From Raphanus sativus (taxonomy: Eukaryota; Streptophyta; Magnoliopsida; Brassicales; Brassicaceae), in the NCBI RefSeq assembly GCF_000801105.2, contig NC_079514.1:51877372-51941371 (forward strand): a stretch of 64,000 bases of DNA. The letters run 5' to 3'. Positions within the stretch are counted from its first letter, which is position 1, and every line of letters starts with the position of its first letter. Shown in pieces: positions 9,652-24,622 of this stretch. Below the pieces are notes generated by a model that worked only from the letters and a program-made list of their open reading frames with translations, did no database searches and was not told the DNA's origin. The position numbers and the translations under genes are program-made.

Positions 9652-11919
9652 ATGAGCCTCAGCTATAGAGAACTCGCCAACCCCAACAACCGTCTACTTA
9701 GCTTACTCGATTCCTGCAGCAAAGCTCCTTCCTTTACAAGAACCAAAGCTCTCCACGCCCTCTCCATCACGTTATGGAACACCCTTCAGCAGCCCGTTTA
9801 CATCTGCAACAACGTTATCTCCCTTTACGCAAAGCTCGGCGAGGTTTGTTTTGCAGCCAAGGTGTTCGATCAAATGCCTGAAAGAGACAGAGCGTCTTTC
9901 AACATGATTATAAGCGGGTTTAGCAAATCTGGGTATGTGGAGAGAGCTTGGCGTGTGTTTTCAGAGATGAGGGAGTTTGGGTTTTCCCCGAATCAGTTAA
10001 CGGTTCGTGGCTTATTGTCTTGTCCGTCGTTGGATCTTCGTGGTGGGACTCAGTTGCACGGTTTGAGCTTGAAGTATGGTTTGTTTATGTCTGATGCATA
10101 CGTGGGTACTAAGTTGTTGGGTTTGTATGGGAGGTTTGAGTTGCTTGAAACGGCGGAAAAGGTGTTTGAAGATATGCCGTTGAAGAGCTTGGTGACGTGG
10201 AACCATATGATGTCTTTGTTGGGGCGTGGTGGGTTTCTCAGAGAATGCATGTTTCTCTTCCGTGAGCTAGTTGGGACTGGGGAGTGTTTATCCGAAAGCT
10301 CTTTCTTGGGTGCCTTGACGGGTGTGTCTTGTGAAAATGACTTGGAAACTAGCAGACAGTTGCACTGCTCAGCGATGAAAATAGGGTTGGATTGTGATAC
10401 TTCCATCGTTAACTCTCTTATCAGCGCGTATGGAAGATGTGGCAACACACATATGGCAGAGAGAGTGTTTGATGAGGCAGCTTCATGGGATATAGTGTCA
10501 TGGAACGCTGTAATTGGTGCAACAGCCAAAGGTGAGAACCCGTTAACAGCACTGAAACTCTTTGTAACTATGCCAGAGCATGAGTTGTCCCCGAACCTAG
10601 GTACTTACGTTAGTGTTCTTACTGCCTCTTCTCATACGCAGACATTGAGCTTCGGACGCCAGATTCATGGCACACTGATCAAGAACGGCTGCGAGACTGA
10701 CATCTACCTGGGGAATGCATTGATAGACTTTTATGGTAAATGTGGTAGTCTTGAAGATTCACGCCTATGCTTCGATTCTATACTTGATAAGAACATTGTT
10801 TGCTGGAATACACTACTTTGGGGTTACGCAAATAAAGACGATCCCATTTGTCTCTCATTGGTACTTCAAATGCTTCAAATGGGTTTCAGACCAACTGAAT
10901 ATACTCTCTCGACAGCTCTCAAACCATGTTGTGTCGTAGAGTTACAGCAGCTGCACTCTGTTATTGTGAGAATGGGATACGAAGATAACGACTATGTGTT
11001 AAGCTCTCTTATGAGATCCTACGCCAAAAATCAACTGATGAATGATGCTCTTCTTCTTCTGGACTGGTCTAGCAAACCTTCTTCTGTTGTCCCATTGAAC
11101 ATTGCCGCTGGAATATACAGCAGAACAGGGCAGTACCGTGAATCTGTAGAGCTGATCTCGACGCTAGAACAACCGGACAATGTATCTTGGAACATTGCTA
11201 TTGCGGCTTGGTCTCGGTCTGCGACGCTAGAACAACCGGACACTGTATCTTGGAACACTGATAACCACGGAGAGGAGGTTACAGAGATTTTTAAACACAT
11301 ACTACAAGCAAACATCCGCCCTGATAATTTCACATACGTTAGTATCTTATGCACGTGCGCTAAGTTCTGCGACTTGACGCTAGGAAGCTCTATCCACGGC
11401 CTAATCACAAAAACAGATTTCAGCCGTGCCGACACGTTCGTCTGCAACGTGTTGATTGACATGTATGGGAAATGCGGAAGCGTCACGAGTGCAATCAAAG
11501 TGTTTGAAGAGACAAGAGAGAAGAACATCATTACATGGACTGCATTGATCTCCTCTCTTGGCATTCATGGATACGGACATGAGGCGTTTGAAAAGTTTGA
11601 GGAAATGGTTTCTCTGGGGTTTAAGCCGGACTGTGTCTCTTTCATCTCTGTGCTAACTGCTTGCAGACATAGTGGTATGGTAAAAGAAGGGATGGAGTTG
11701 TTTTGGAAGATGAAGGACTATGGAGTTGAACCAGATATTGATCACTATCGTTGTGCCGTTGATCTTTTGGCTAGAAATGGTTACGTGATAGAAGCTGAGC
11801 AGCTGATTTCTAGAATGCCTTTCCCTGCAGACGCTCCTGTGTGGCGAACTGTTCTTGCTGGTAGTAAAAGTTTTGCAGAAGAACAGAGAAGCACTCTCAG
11901 TTTCGTCTCTGCAGAGTAG
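9652..11919 (+). CDS. Pentatricopeptide repeat (PPR) protein, At3g58590-like
   Basis: Intronless gene of 755 codons. PPR proteins bind organellar RNA through arrays of helical pairs; most go to mitochondria or plastids. Repeats run through nearly the whole protein and show alternating P, L and S types, with recurrent blocks such as AKVFDQMPERDRASFNMIIS, DIYLGNALIDFYGKCGSLED, KNIITWTALISSLGIHGYGH and PDCVSFISVLTACRHSGMVK. The end (MPFPADAPVWRTVLAG) resembles the start of an E-type extension that then stops; no DYW domain follows. Synteny between CCR4 and NECAP supports orthology with At3g58590. Oddity: residues about 504-536 contain a 21-residue in-frame tandem duplication (LEQPDNVSWN, then LEQPDTVSWN). 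The start was chosen as the first in-frame ATG. Confidence 0.92.
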   Translation: MSLSYRELANPNNRLLSLLDSCSKAPSFTRTKALHALSITLWNTLQQPVYICNNVISLYAKLGEVCFAAKVFDQMPERDRASFNMIISGFSKSGYVERAWRVFSEMREFGFSPNQLTVRGLLSCPSLDLRGGTQLHGLSLKYGLFMSDAYVGTKLLGLYGRFELLETAEKVFEDMPLKSLVTWNHMMSLLGRGGFLRECMFLFRELVGTGECLSESSFLGALTGVSCENDLETSRQLHCSAMKIGLDCDTSIVNSLISAYGRCGNTHMAERVFDEAASWDIVSWNAVIGATAKGENPLTALKLFVTMPEHELSPNLGTYVSVLTASSHTQTLSFGRQIHGTLIKNGCETDIYLGNALIDFYGKCGSLEDSRLCFDSILDKNIVCWNTLLWGYANKDDPICLSLVLQMLQMGFRPTEYTLSTALKPCCVVELQQLHSVIVRMGYEDNDYVLSSLMRSYAKNQLMNDALLLLDWSSKPSSVVPLNIAAGIYSRTGQYRESVELISTLEQPDNVSWNIAIAAWSRSATLEQPDTVSWNTDNHGEEVTEIFKHILQANIRPDNFTYVSILCTCAKFCDLTLGSSIHGLITKTDFSRADTFVCNVLIDMYGKCGSVTSAIKVFEETREKNIITWTALISSLGIHGYGHEAFEKFEEMVSLGFKPDCVSFISVLTACRHSGMVKEGMELFWKMKDYGVEPDIDHYRCAVDLLARNGYVIEAEQLISRMPFPADAPVWRTVLAGSKSFAEEQRSTLSFVSAE
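11161..11286 (+). repeat. 63-bp in-frame duplication inside the PPR gene
   Basis: The words ACGCTAGAACAACCGGACA at 11161 and again at 11224 begin two copies spaced exactly 63 bp apart, with a few substitutions after. The duplication adds 21 residues and keeps the frame. It falls in one PPR motif and changes its length. Confidence 0.85.
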
Positions 11920-12212
11920 TTAAAGAACCTAAAGTTTCAGGAGAATTCTTTTTTATTTTTCTCTAGTTGTTTCTCGTCGCTAAACTCACGCCTAGTTACA
12001 GTATAGCAATTCTTGAACATTGTGTATAGTTAATGAATGAAAAGACTTCAAAGTTTAACTATCTAATCACAAGTTCAGAGAAATAGTCTTTGTATGCAAT
12101 TGTACAGGAGGTGGACTCTCTCTCACAAAAGCAAACAATCCAAACTTTGATCAGTCACATTACTTATATAAAACGATGCTTTCTGTATGGTAAAAAATAC
12201 TCAATGGCTAAA
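11920..12212. other. Convergent 3' ends of PPR and NECAP genes
   Basis: Short spacer between two converging genes. It must hold both 3' untranslated regions and polyadenylation signals. No other feature is seen. Confidence 0.6.
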
Positions 12213-14060
12213 TCAGCCTGCCGCTTGGAAATCTCCAAAGTCATCATCTGGTGCATCTTCAACGCCTGTTTCATTAGCTTCTTGGTCTTCTTTCTTCTCT
12301 ACTTCTTCTCGCTTCGTATCTAGATCTTGTTGTTCAGATGATCTTTGGACGCTGAGGCTGCTTGATGGGGACTTCTGAGCGGTTGTAACAGGAGAAAGCG
12401 GTCCAGGAGGTGGAGGCGGAGGGATGAGTGAAGGAATGGTGGTTTCTATAGACTTGCCCTTATCCTCCAAGGACAGATTGGTCAGACTCTTCTCTACCAA
12501 CTTAGTCTTTGTGTCTTTTTCGCTCATCTGTTTCAATCATTAGAGATGTGACAAAAAAAAACAAGAAACTTGCAGAAAATGTAGATACAGGATAAGTGTA
12601 AATCTTACGTTTTTGAGTTGGAGAACAATGGTTTCTCCTTCCTTTAAGCTGTAATCAACAGATGATGTGTTCTGAAAGTGTTGTTCCATCTCTTCTGCTG
12701 TTTTCTTCTTGTTCAAGTACCTTTTAGCAAAGAGAGAGTACGAAGATTTCTTTGGTTAAATGTCTGAATCAAAAGAAGGATTAGAGATTTTGAAAGTGGA
12801 ATGTTTGTTACTTCATGTGGTCATGTAATGCTGCTTGGAAATCATATGCTTCAGTTCTCTCCCTGAATCCGAGTCCAATAAAAGCATGACGAGCACGACC
12901 ACCTATGTTTTCTTCCACACGGAGAACAAAATATCTACAAGATAAAAACACAGAGCCTTTCATGTTAGACTAGCTGCACATCATATGAGAAGACCAGGTT
13001 CATTTATTTTGTGTTACCTGCTACTGTCGATTACAGCTTCTACTGGATGAAGTTCACCATCTCGGAGAAATGCCTGAGCGTAAAGTTCTCCAGTGGTTTT
13101 ATCTACAAGTTTGATAATGCACTCTTCTCCTTTGCTCACCACTTTCAATGCTCCTTCCCATGCCCATTTGTTCACGTCCCATTCATCCGCTCTGCAAAAG
13201 GATCAGTTTATATAAAAGGTATCAGCTGTCTTTCAACAGATTACTAAATGCATCTTTAGCCTAAGCAAGCCAAATTGAGCTGATTAAAAGCAAATGCAAT
13301 CAGAAAATTGACTATATTGATACACATATACTCCTACTAACTTCAGGAACTGGTTCAATAAGTTTGTTCCGAGTTATTCATCACTGGCTAAGCAGCAGAA
13401 TCTCCTAAGTACACATTAGAAAAGTGACTATCCTGATACAAGTTAAGGCTAAGCGGACATTTCGAGAATTGGTTCAAAGAATCTCCAAACCACATATCAG
13501 AATGGCTTAGACATTTTCTGTAATGGAGGAAAGAAGGAACCTGTAGGAAGCTGCGCTTTTCCGTGGAGGTATCTGCATACACACAAAGAAAAAAAAATGA
13601 AGACAATGCTCACTTGCCGTAACATTCCCCCAAAGTAACAAACACAGTAGAAAACATAAACCGTATATGATATAAAGAGTCCATCAAGCTCCAATGTAAC
13701 CTATTATCTAAATAACGGCACTTCACAATGTCACAAATCACAATGATCCCAATCAGCTAATATGATTGCAGAGACCCCATCAAGAAGGCATCAAGCTTGA
13801 CATTGTACAAATTAAACTACTTTTTAAACTCAAAATCCTTGAGAATCTGTTATATGAATATAACTTAAATCAAGATTAGAAATTTCAAATACCCATCTCA
13901 CTGTAACCTAATAAAAGGTTAGAACTTTTACCAAATAAACATAGCATTCAGGCACTTGGAAGAGAGGAATCTCTATAGCTTCCCTCTCCTCGTTATCATC
14001 GACGGTCACATGATCAGTCTTCTCTTCCTTAACATTCGATGAAGACGAAGCTTGATCCAT
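12213..14060 (-). CDS. NECAP-like (adaptin ear-binding coat-associated) protein
   Basis: Six exons on the minus strand: 13932-14060, 13541-13572, 13018-13191, 12812-12934, 12609-12720 and 12213-12527, giving 294 residues with GT-AG junctions. NECAP proteins work with the AP-2 adaptor in clathrin-coated vesicle formation. The PHear/DUF1681 domain covers about residues 32-190 (PECYVY, ADEWDVNKWAWEG, FIGLGFRERTEAYDFQAAL). The C-terminal third is Pro/Ser/Glu-rich and disordered-looking, with a PPPPPPGPLSP stretch, and ends in DDDFGDFQAAG, an acidic-aromatic motif of the kind that binds adaptin ears. The position between the PPR and KARI genes fits Arabidopsis At3g58600. It shares a divergent promoter with KARI. 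No lesion is seen. Confidence 0.93.
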
Positions 14061-14590
14061 TCTCGGAACCACTATAGAAGAAGACCCAGATGACTAAATC
14101 GATCAACCACCTCGTAGAATCTTTTAAAGTTAAAGTCTTTTGCCCTACTGTGATCACAATCTGACGAGTCGAAAAGACGAAGGAACTCAGAGGTTTCGCG
14201 TTAGTTGAAACCCACCCGATCCTCTTAACTTAGTTTAAATCTGGACCGTTCGTTATATTGACTTTTGGGACTTCCTGATATAGACTAGACACGTGTGTGT
14301 CACCACCGCTGGGAAGTCAGCATTAAAGCAGTTGATGGACCAACCAATGAAAAGCACGTTGTTTCAGCCTTTTGGGCCTTAAATGGGCCTTCACGACTGG
14401 GCTTTAGGTGTAATTGCCTTATGAGCCTTATATAATGGGCTTTAAAACACTTTAAGATCCATTGTATTCATTTATTTCGTTTATTTAATTAAATACATTT
14501 ACCACTTCGTCGTCTTGAGTGGGTGTGTGTGCTTTGCTCGTTGTCTCTCCCACCCTAATTCCGCTACACACTTACGAGTTACGACTCAAA
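14061..14590. promoter_or_regulatory. Divergent promoter between NECAP and KARI
   Basis: 530 bp separate two start codons on opposite strands. The KARI-proximal half holds four site-II-like words in one direction: TGGGCC at 14373 and 14384, TGGGCT at 14398 and 14436. Such clusters bind TCP factors and mark strongly expressed genes. A TATA-like TATATAATG precedes the last of them near 14430. An ACACGTGT G-box-like word lies at about 14290. The start sites themselves are not determined. Confidence 0.6.
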
Positions 14591-17268
<2,678 letters not shown>

Positions 17269-18313
17269 GTGTGTAAGGGTTGTTGAACTTTATCAGTTTT
17301 CTACGAAAATGTAATCGTGTTTTAAAAAGAAAGACGAGAAGCTTTTGGAAGTTGTAGGCGTGCGTGAGTGAATGTTTTGATTGAATGGTTTGAATAAATG
17401 ATGTCTCTTTGGAGTTCCACATGTGATGTTCTCTCTGCTTTCAATAATGATGTCTCTTGTGAATGTTTAGTTTGGAGAGATTAAAAGAACTGTAGCTCTT
17501 CATTTAATTGTTGAAGATACATGAGTAAATGAATAAAGAACTTTCAAGAGGTTTAGATTCAGAGATGATCTAGCATTTGCAGTGTGGTAAGAGCATATAA
17601 TTGCTGTTTCAATGTGAAAGATGTGCTTTCTTATTCAAAACTAAAGATAAAGAGAGATTTGGCAGAGAGCACAATGCTTTGGTCCTCTTCTTACTGTGAA
17701 ATTGTGAAATGAAAGAGTAAATTATAAGAAGAATCACATGTGATGGAAAAATATATTATTAAAACTGAAAACTGAAGTATCTTTAGAAATTGTTTGGAAA
17801 CATAAATTTTATTATATAAAGGTTGGTATTTTAAAGTTGCTAATTAACATGATCGCGATATATGTTAATAATTTTTTTAGATTGTGACACGATATAATTA
17901 TCTTTTGTTTATGATTTAAAAAAGATTTAGAAAAAGAAAATTATTATTATAAAATATTATTTTACGATTCTTTTTAGATTTTATAAAAGGAAAATTATTA
18001 TTACATAGAGTTTTACAATTAAAAATACGGGAGAGTAGCCAATTGGAGTTTTTATTACCAATTGAAACTATTTTTTCCGCGGATACAGATTAATTAAACA
18101 CACCCAAATAGATAAACAATATAACTGAATCTGACTTCTTCTTCACATACAGAGACTACACAAAATTTTGAAAAAGAAGAAAAAAAAAAGAATCTTTCAC
18201 ATCCAAATAGATAAACAATATTAAAAATACTGGATATTAGCCAATCATTTTATTAAAAATACTGGATAGTAACCTATCACATCCAAAAATTCTGTGATTC
18301 TTTTTATTAAAAA
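17269..18313. other. KARI 3' region and repeat-bearing Helitron target
   Basis: The first 200 bp or so are the KARI 3' untranslated region. From about 18026 the DNA holds repeated short units: GGAGTTTTTATTACCAATTG, and ATTAAAAATACTGGATATTA near 18220, again near 18254 as a variant. The same unit resumes after the Helitrons at 26667 (TATTGGATAGTAGTCAATC), showing that 18313 and 26667 were once adjacent. Confidence 0.7.
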
Positions 18314-21300
18314 CTAGGACCGACCCGCCCTACGGGCGGGATGTAAAAAATGATGATTATATGTGAGAATTTTCAAAAAGATGATCCGATCTACCAAAGC
18401 ACTCCAATAACGCTTGTATTGTTGTAGGACATGCAAGTAAAATATGAGATAGTTCTTTGAAGCGTTGACAAAAAAAAGAGACAGTTCTTTGAAGCTTCTT
18501 ATGTACCTCGAGCAGGAAATATAACACCAGCATTTGTTCATCTTGATTTTACAATGTATTTACCTATATTGTAGATCGTTATTTGTATATATTTTATTTT
18601 CTTTTAATGATTGTAGAGGAGACCTGCACTTCGCGCACAATTTGATAGTTTTTCAAATATATTTTTGAAATATATTTTTAAATTTATTGGATTATGTTCT
18701 TTGGTACATAACAAATTTTGCATAATTCTTGCGCTATTGGTTTAATTGCATACTTCCAAACTGTACAACTATTAAATTTTAATGCTGAACTTGTAATCCG
18801 ACTTTGGTATTTGTTAAATTCAATTAATTTTGTTTAAAAAAAAATTGTACTCCCACACTATGAGCTAACATATTTTGATGTAATTATGAAAATAAACTTT
18901 ATCATTTACTTTTAGTAGTATCATTTTGCTACACCTTTTTTGATTAAATTATGAAAAAACGTCATCTTTCATCTGTAGTATTAAAATGTATATACCGGTT
19001 TCAAAGTTGCACCAAAGGCATATATTTGTTTCTCTTATACTCTTAATTATAATTTGTCAAATAACGTTTAAATTTGGTTATTATATTTTTATAATTTGTC
19101 AAATAAAAGTGAAGTTTGGTTATTATAACTCCATGAAATGATGTATGGATGCAATTCTAATTTTAGCAAATTTTCCTTCTTGTTTTATTTTGTTTCCATC
19201 CAACATTAGTCTTTTATAAAAATATGAAAACCATTATAACTCGAGAGAAACTGAAAATACAAACTGGAAGAAGAAAAGATAAATAAAATAAGTAGTATAA
19301 CAAAATGATAATAAAGAACAAAACTGCGAACACAAATATTGAAACTTATAAGGAGTCATGAGAACAATTTCATGATCTTATCGCATCTCGACATTATAAA
19401 CGTACTCACGATTTGTTTATTTTCTTGTGTAAAAACTCATTTATGAAAATTCACTCAATCTGTCACGAATCCTTCAGCATGCTTATGCACAATTCTCCCT
19501 GAACTAACCTTAATACTCACAAACGGAGCGAGGAAGACAGCTAAAAATAGGATGGCAAATTACCAAGGATGAAATGAAAGCTTGAACAATGTTTCTAGTG
19601 TGAAATCTCTTCGTTTCTCTGCTTTGCTCTAGAAACAACTACGTTCTTTTTGGTATGGGCATCCTCATTCCCAGTTTGAGCAGGGGCAGATGGTGAACGC
19701 GATGAGTCGTGGTGTCATATTAAAGATAAAACCTTCACTCAACTATTTAAAAACAAATGACAGAACTTACGGTTTGCTGCAATGTGCTTGACTGCCTTTG
19801 CTAAGAGGAACCTCATCTTCTTTGGGCTCTCCCCCTCGAGTGGTAGCTTTAGGAAAAAAATTTGATGTCCATTTCTGGATGCTGCGTTAGAGCTTCTTTC
19901 TCCCTCTACTGTATCCACGCCCTTGTCCCCTACCTCAACCACGGCCTCTGAATCCGCCTCTCGAAGCCTTCTGCTGAATTTACAAAGTGCAACCATAAAA
20001 CATATAAATAACAAAAAAAAAACATATTCACATATACATAAAGAAATAGATAGAGGGATCTAAAACGATCTTAAAAAGTACAAAGGGAAGCTGTACATCA
20101 TGATGTTTTTTTCCTCAGTATTCATCTCCTCGTAATTGTCATGTCCCCATTTTCTTTCATCTCCAGATCCCCATGATCTCCTTCCACCCTGCCCTCACCT
20201 TTGAAAACCAAAATAAGGAGTATATCAATCAACATTACTGTGAATTGACAGAAGGTTAGCAGTAAGAGCTAGATAGTATTCAGAATTTTTTATTTTTCCT
20301 GTCGCCAATACCATGAACTTGACTAAATCAATCTCAGTAAACCCAAATGCAAAAACTCCACCTCTCGCTGTATTCACCTCTCCAATAAAAGCAATTACAA
20401 TGAAGAAGATTGTGGAAAAGCAAAACATAGTCAAAAGAGTGTATACCTGCTTCGGCCAGCAGACAACTCCTGAAACCTGTCATCTCCACCTGTTGGCACT
20501 GCAGACGAATGCTTCTCCTTATCTTCCTCTCCATCTACATTAAGAAGACGATGAACAGGAGTCTTACCTTAATAAGGATCTGAGTAAAACAGCTTGACAA
20601 TGTTAATAATACACGCCAAAATACTTTTATATATTGATATGAACATGTTACATGAGTTTAAGAACACAATCACCTTTGAATCCAGTAAGAACATATATAT
20701 CCACCATCATAAGCTCATCACTGCGTTTGAAGTTCCTGGCTTGCCATAATTCAGTGGAAGAACATCGGCCCCATTCAAACCGAAAAGAAGGATTGATGAG
20801 TTGGCCATTTTAGAGAAAGTAAGTTTTCTTAGTTGAGAGGATGATGTTCAAGAAAGAAGGCTTACCTTTTATAGGAGTACAGACACCGCCTTGGAAAGGG
20901 ATAAGCCGCATTCAATGTTAGATCGTGGTCGACTTGTGTTGATGAAATAAAGAAGTATGATAAATGCGATGAATCCATAGCTTGTACCGTTTCAATTGAT
21001 TAGAACGGAAGCCAAAACGTTGGAATTGAAGATTTACACAAAGATTAATGCCAATTGAACAGCTCGAAACTCCATAGTTGGTATCTCGAATCTCCATTGT
21101 TGATACAGAGAACGAAGATCAACACTTTTGGTTTCAGAAATAGTATGAACCCTAACGTCGGGATTGAAGATTCAAACAGTGACGCCTAATGTTGATTTAA
21201 CATCTCTAAACTCCATTGTTGTTACCTTGAATCTCTATCGTTAGTTTCAGAGAAGGAAGAAGAACATGAACCCTAATCATTTCGTGCTGAGTTTCAGAAA

Positions 21301-21445
21301 AACACAAAGGCCGGAAAATTGATAACTGAGGCCCAAAAAATCAAACGCAGCGTATAGAGATATGAGACACGTGTCGATCCGAGGTTAAGCTAATTAGTGA
21401 CGTGGCGCTGTGAGGAGAGAGTGAACATTTCTTTATATAAATAGA
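18314..21445 (-). mobile_element. Non-autonomous Helitron 1 (minus strand)
   Basis: Read on the minus strand, the element starts at 21445 with TCTATTTATATAAAGAAATG and ends at 18314 with a 7-bp GC-rich hairpin (CCCGCCC-GTA-GGGCGGG, 18324-18340) followed by TCGGTCCTAG. TC at the 5' end and hairpin plus CTAG at the 3' end are the Helitron signature. Length is 3,132 bp. The nucleotide following CTAG is T, as expected for A/T target insertion without duplication. No Rep/helicase is encoded. Minus-strand gene-like exons lie within (see 20135-20855). Confidence 0.85.
20135..20855 (-). pseudogene. RPA/DUF223-like coding remnant inside Helitron 1
   Basis: Three exon-like stretches read on the minus strand. 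One (about 20675-20800) gives WGRCSSTELWQARNFKRSDE then LMMVDIYVLTGFK. A second (about 20450-20535) gives DGEEDKEKHSSAVPTGGDDR then FQELSAGRS. A third (about 20135-20205) gives GRVEGDHGDLEMKENGDM. The first resembles the DUF223/RPA OB-fold opening (GRCSSTVE..LLRFWEARN.KRG.ELM.VDMLLLD), a gene type often carried by plant Helitrons. Junctions follow GT-AG, but core OB-fold residues are missing. Family assignment is moderate, and function is unlikely. Confidence 0.5.
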
Positions 21446-24060
21446 CTAGGGTTAGCCCGCCCTACGGGCGGGAACTTATTATTTTTTTTTTTATGAATTT
21501 ATATTAATTTTATGAAGCATTTTGAGAAAACTATAGGTTATAGGTTGATAACGATATTATAAACAAACAGAAAATAAATAGAATTTGGTCAGTTTCAAAG
21601 AAAAAATGAAAAAAGAAATTCAGAGATAATTTTGTTATTTTTAATAAATATTTTTGGATTGAGTTAATGACAGTAACCATCGAAGAACAGTCTAATATAA
21701 TAGGATTAATGATGTTCTTCATATGTATATAATTATGCAATGATCATGCGAGAGAAATATGTTAATGAAAAACTTATATTATCTAAGCCAAAACAACATT
21801 TTATTAGTGTGTGTAGCTTGGTCTGTGTATGTTTTAATTAAAATGTTATAGTTTTTTCCTAATGAAAGTCATACTTTAACCTTCCCATCACTCTTTAAAT
21901 TAAAGACGATATGTCGTTATTAACTGTGTTTTCAAACTACATGAAGAAAAAAACAGAGTAAATAGTAGTGGACTTTACTGGAACTGCACAAAATTTAAAA
22001 TGAAAATGACGTAGGTAACAACTTCCCCTAATTCCACTTTTTCATATAGTTTCCATTCTCTCCAGTTATGGTAGCTACGTTGTTATATTCTCATATATGT
22101 GGTTTCTCATTTCTGTTTCTAAAAAGTCAAAACATCATTAACATATGGTTTGCATATTAAAAGTGAAAACATCATTGACATATGGGTCTTCTGCCACATT
22201 TCATTATTTATAAATGTTAAAAAAATTTATGTATATTTGTTAGAAACAGAGCAATAAGTACTTGAATGACTTGGAAGAAAAATAACCTTAAGTTAAAAGT
22301 TCAAACTTAAACATAATTTATAAGATTTGTCGGGAAAAACATAGCTAAATATTGTGAAAAGTTGCAAATGTAGATTTTTGATGTTTATTAAAATCACGTG
22401 GGCTGCATATATTGGAGAGAAAAAAAGACAACGATGTTTTTTGTTGATGAGACCACTTGAAGTTGCTTCAGGTTATTAGCAAGAGATTATCTTGCTCCTT
22501 TCTACTAAGCCGCAGAATCTTATACACGAAGAGAAATGAATATACATCACGCGAACTACTTAGAGATTCAGAGAGATTTAGGGATATTTCCTCTGTTTCG
22601 CCAATTCAATCTCATGACTGATATTTAGAATATCATCTTCTGCCGTGGCCGGCACTGCAACAATACATTTCTTGGCCACAATAGCTAACGGTGGCTACGT
22701 CAGGAGCCAAATCTTCGTATTTTCGAAAAAATCAGTGTTGTTTTTGTTATCCAGACTAAGGTTATGGGTCAAATAGTATACTTTTTTTACATCTACATAT
22801 AGACTAAAAAGAGACCAACAGATAATTATTTTGTTATTTGTTTTAGTCTATTTTGTTGTTTGTCTTAGTTATATTGTTAATAATATAAATACTGTATACT
22901 CTTAATCTATTTGTTTTTTGTTTTAGTTATATTATTTTAATATGGTTCTTTCATGCGAGATTTTGAATAATACTTTAATTTTTAATTTTTAATATGTATT
23001 ATATATTATTTGGTTAAGACAATTGTGGAGGTCTTACCTTCTTATACTACCAGATTTGTTGTTTAACCAAGTGTCAAGTTTTGTAGATATTGGCTACTAA
23101 ATTTGGGCTTGGGTTACAACTATGAGTTCTATTAAAGTTGTTTTTCATTCTATGTTATGTTGACGGTTTCGGGTGGATTTTCTGCTTTTTTTCTTCTTTA
23201 GGCTAATGCTCAAGTCTACCAGATCTCTACTTCCTCTTGACATTCTTCGTCTTTTCGTATTTGGTACTTGGTAGAACTAAATATCATATAACTTTACAAA
23301 AGGTATAAAGCGGCGAAGGAAAAAAAGCATTATCCCAAGTAAATGTTATCACTTGTCAACAATAAGATACTCATCATACACACAATATTATCCGGCTAAC
23401 ATGTTAAGAGCAGAAAGAGAACATCAGAAAGATTCTTTGCAGCATCCTAGATTTTACTGCCAAACTTCAGATTTCTAGTCTTCCTTTGTGATTCCTCAGA
23501 CGTTGCAAAGAAGTGTGACAGTGTCTGATTGGTCCTCAAAACCAAACTAATGTATCATTCAACCGTCAAGCTCCAAATTTAATTTCCCTTAATCAAATGG
23601 ACCCACTGAAAATAATGCGAAAACAAATATAAATCACATAAGGTCATAGCTTTAGCTTATGATCGCAGAAGAAGATGCTATTGACCAAGTAACAAAAAAC
23701 TAAGCCACTTACTCAAATCATCAAAACAGCTATGAGAAAGATGTTGCAAGTAGAATCCATTGATCAAAACAGCTTGTTTAAAAAGTTTTAGATTATTAGA
23801 CCGAGGATAAGATATAAAATCAAAACTTTTGATGGGATTTGTTTAAGAAACCAGACCTGCAATAGCTAGGGATCCAAGCATTGTGGCAGGCTATTGATAT
23901 CCAAGTTGTAAGATTATTGCCAATATCTCAAGAACGCTTTTTGAGTTTCTTATAAGTTACTCTCCCGCTCTTCTCATTATCTACAATCTTGAATACTTCT
24001 CAAAGAATGTGAATCTCGTCTTTGGAAAGCCTTTCCGTGATCAACTTCAAGTGAAAACAT

Positions 24061-24380
24061 ATCATCGCTTTTCTAATCTGTCAAGCATTCCAGTAGCATC
24101 TCCCTCAGCTGTTTCTCAGGGGATCCAATTATAAACCCATCAGTAGGGTTAATTTTCACCGCTCCAGGTCCAAGCAAGTCATCACCAGGATATTATCATC
24201 TCCCAGCACATCAAAAATATAAGAGGGGGGTGTAAATGACTTACAAAGCAGGGAATGAGGTCTAGTACCTCATGTGGCTATGAATTTAGTACGTACGCCT
24301 TAAGCTCAGCGACGGTTAGACTTTCAAATTTATGGACACCCCCATATTTGGTTGCAGAACAGCTTGAGCCCTCCTTATTG
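24061..24380 (-). pseudogene. Unrecognised coding-like fragments inside Helitron 2
   Basis: On the minus strand about 24315-24365 reads YGGVHKFESLTVAELKAYVL, a SAP-motif-like phrase. About 24085-24190 reads DDLLGPGAVKINPTDGFIIG then SPEKQLREMLLECLTD before a stop. The biased, charged composition and clean reading suggest captured exons. I could not name the source gene; a DNA-binding SAP protein is a guess for the first part only. Confidence 0.35.
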
Positions 24381-24594
24381 ATGCACATCCTGATGAATAT
24401 AAATGGTCAAAGGCAAGGGACATTAGTATGATAACTGGCTGCTTGTAAAATCTTGAGGCAAATACTTAATATTCAAGGAAGTTTTGGCTAGCTACACGGT
24501 CTTTGTTGATATAGAAATGTGTCCCATATGCATTTAGAAAAAGACAACCTCTAAGCATAATCATCCCAAAGTATGGCGTGAACCACAATCATAT

Positions 24595-24622
24595 AATATA
24601 TATATATATAATATATATATTG
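24595..24622. repeat. AT microsatellite
   Basis: Alternating TA run with one interruption inside Helitron 2. Confidence 0.8.

Noticed and set aside
10012..11564. Minus-strand ORFs inside the PPR gene
   Set aside because: Shadows of the long intronless PPR frame with no family similarity.
14519..14590. Upstream extension of KARI to 14519
   Set aside because: The extension begins at GTG, not ATG; the transit peptide starts properly at the ATG at 14591.
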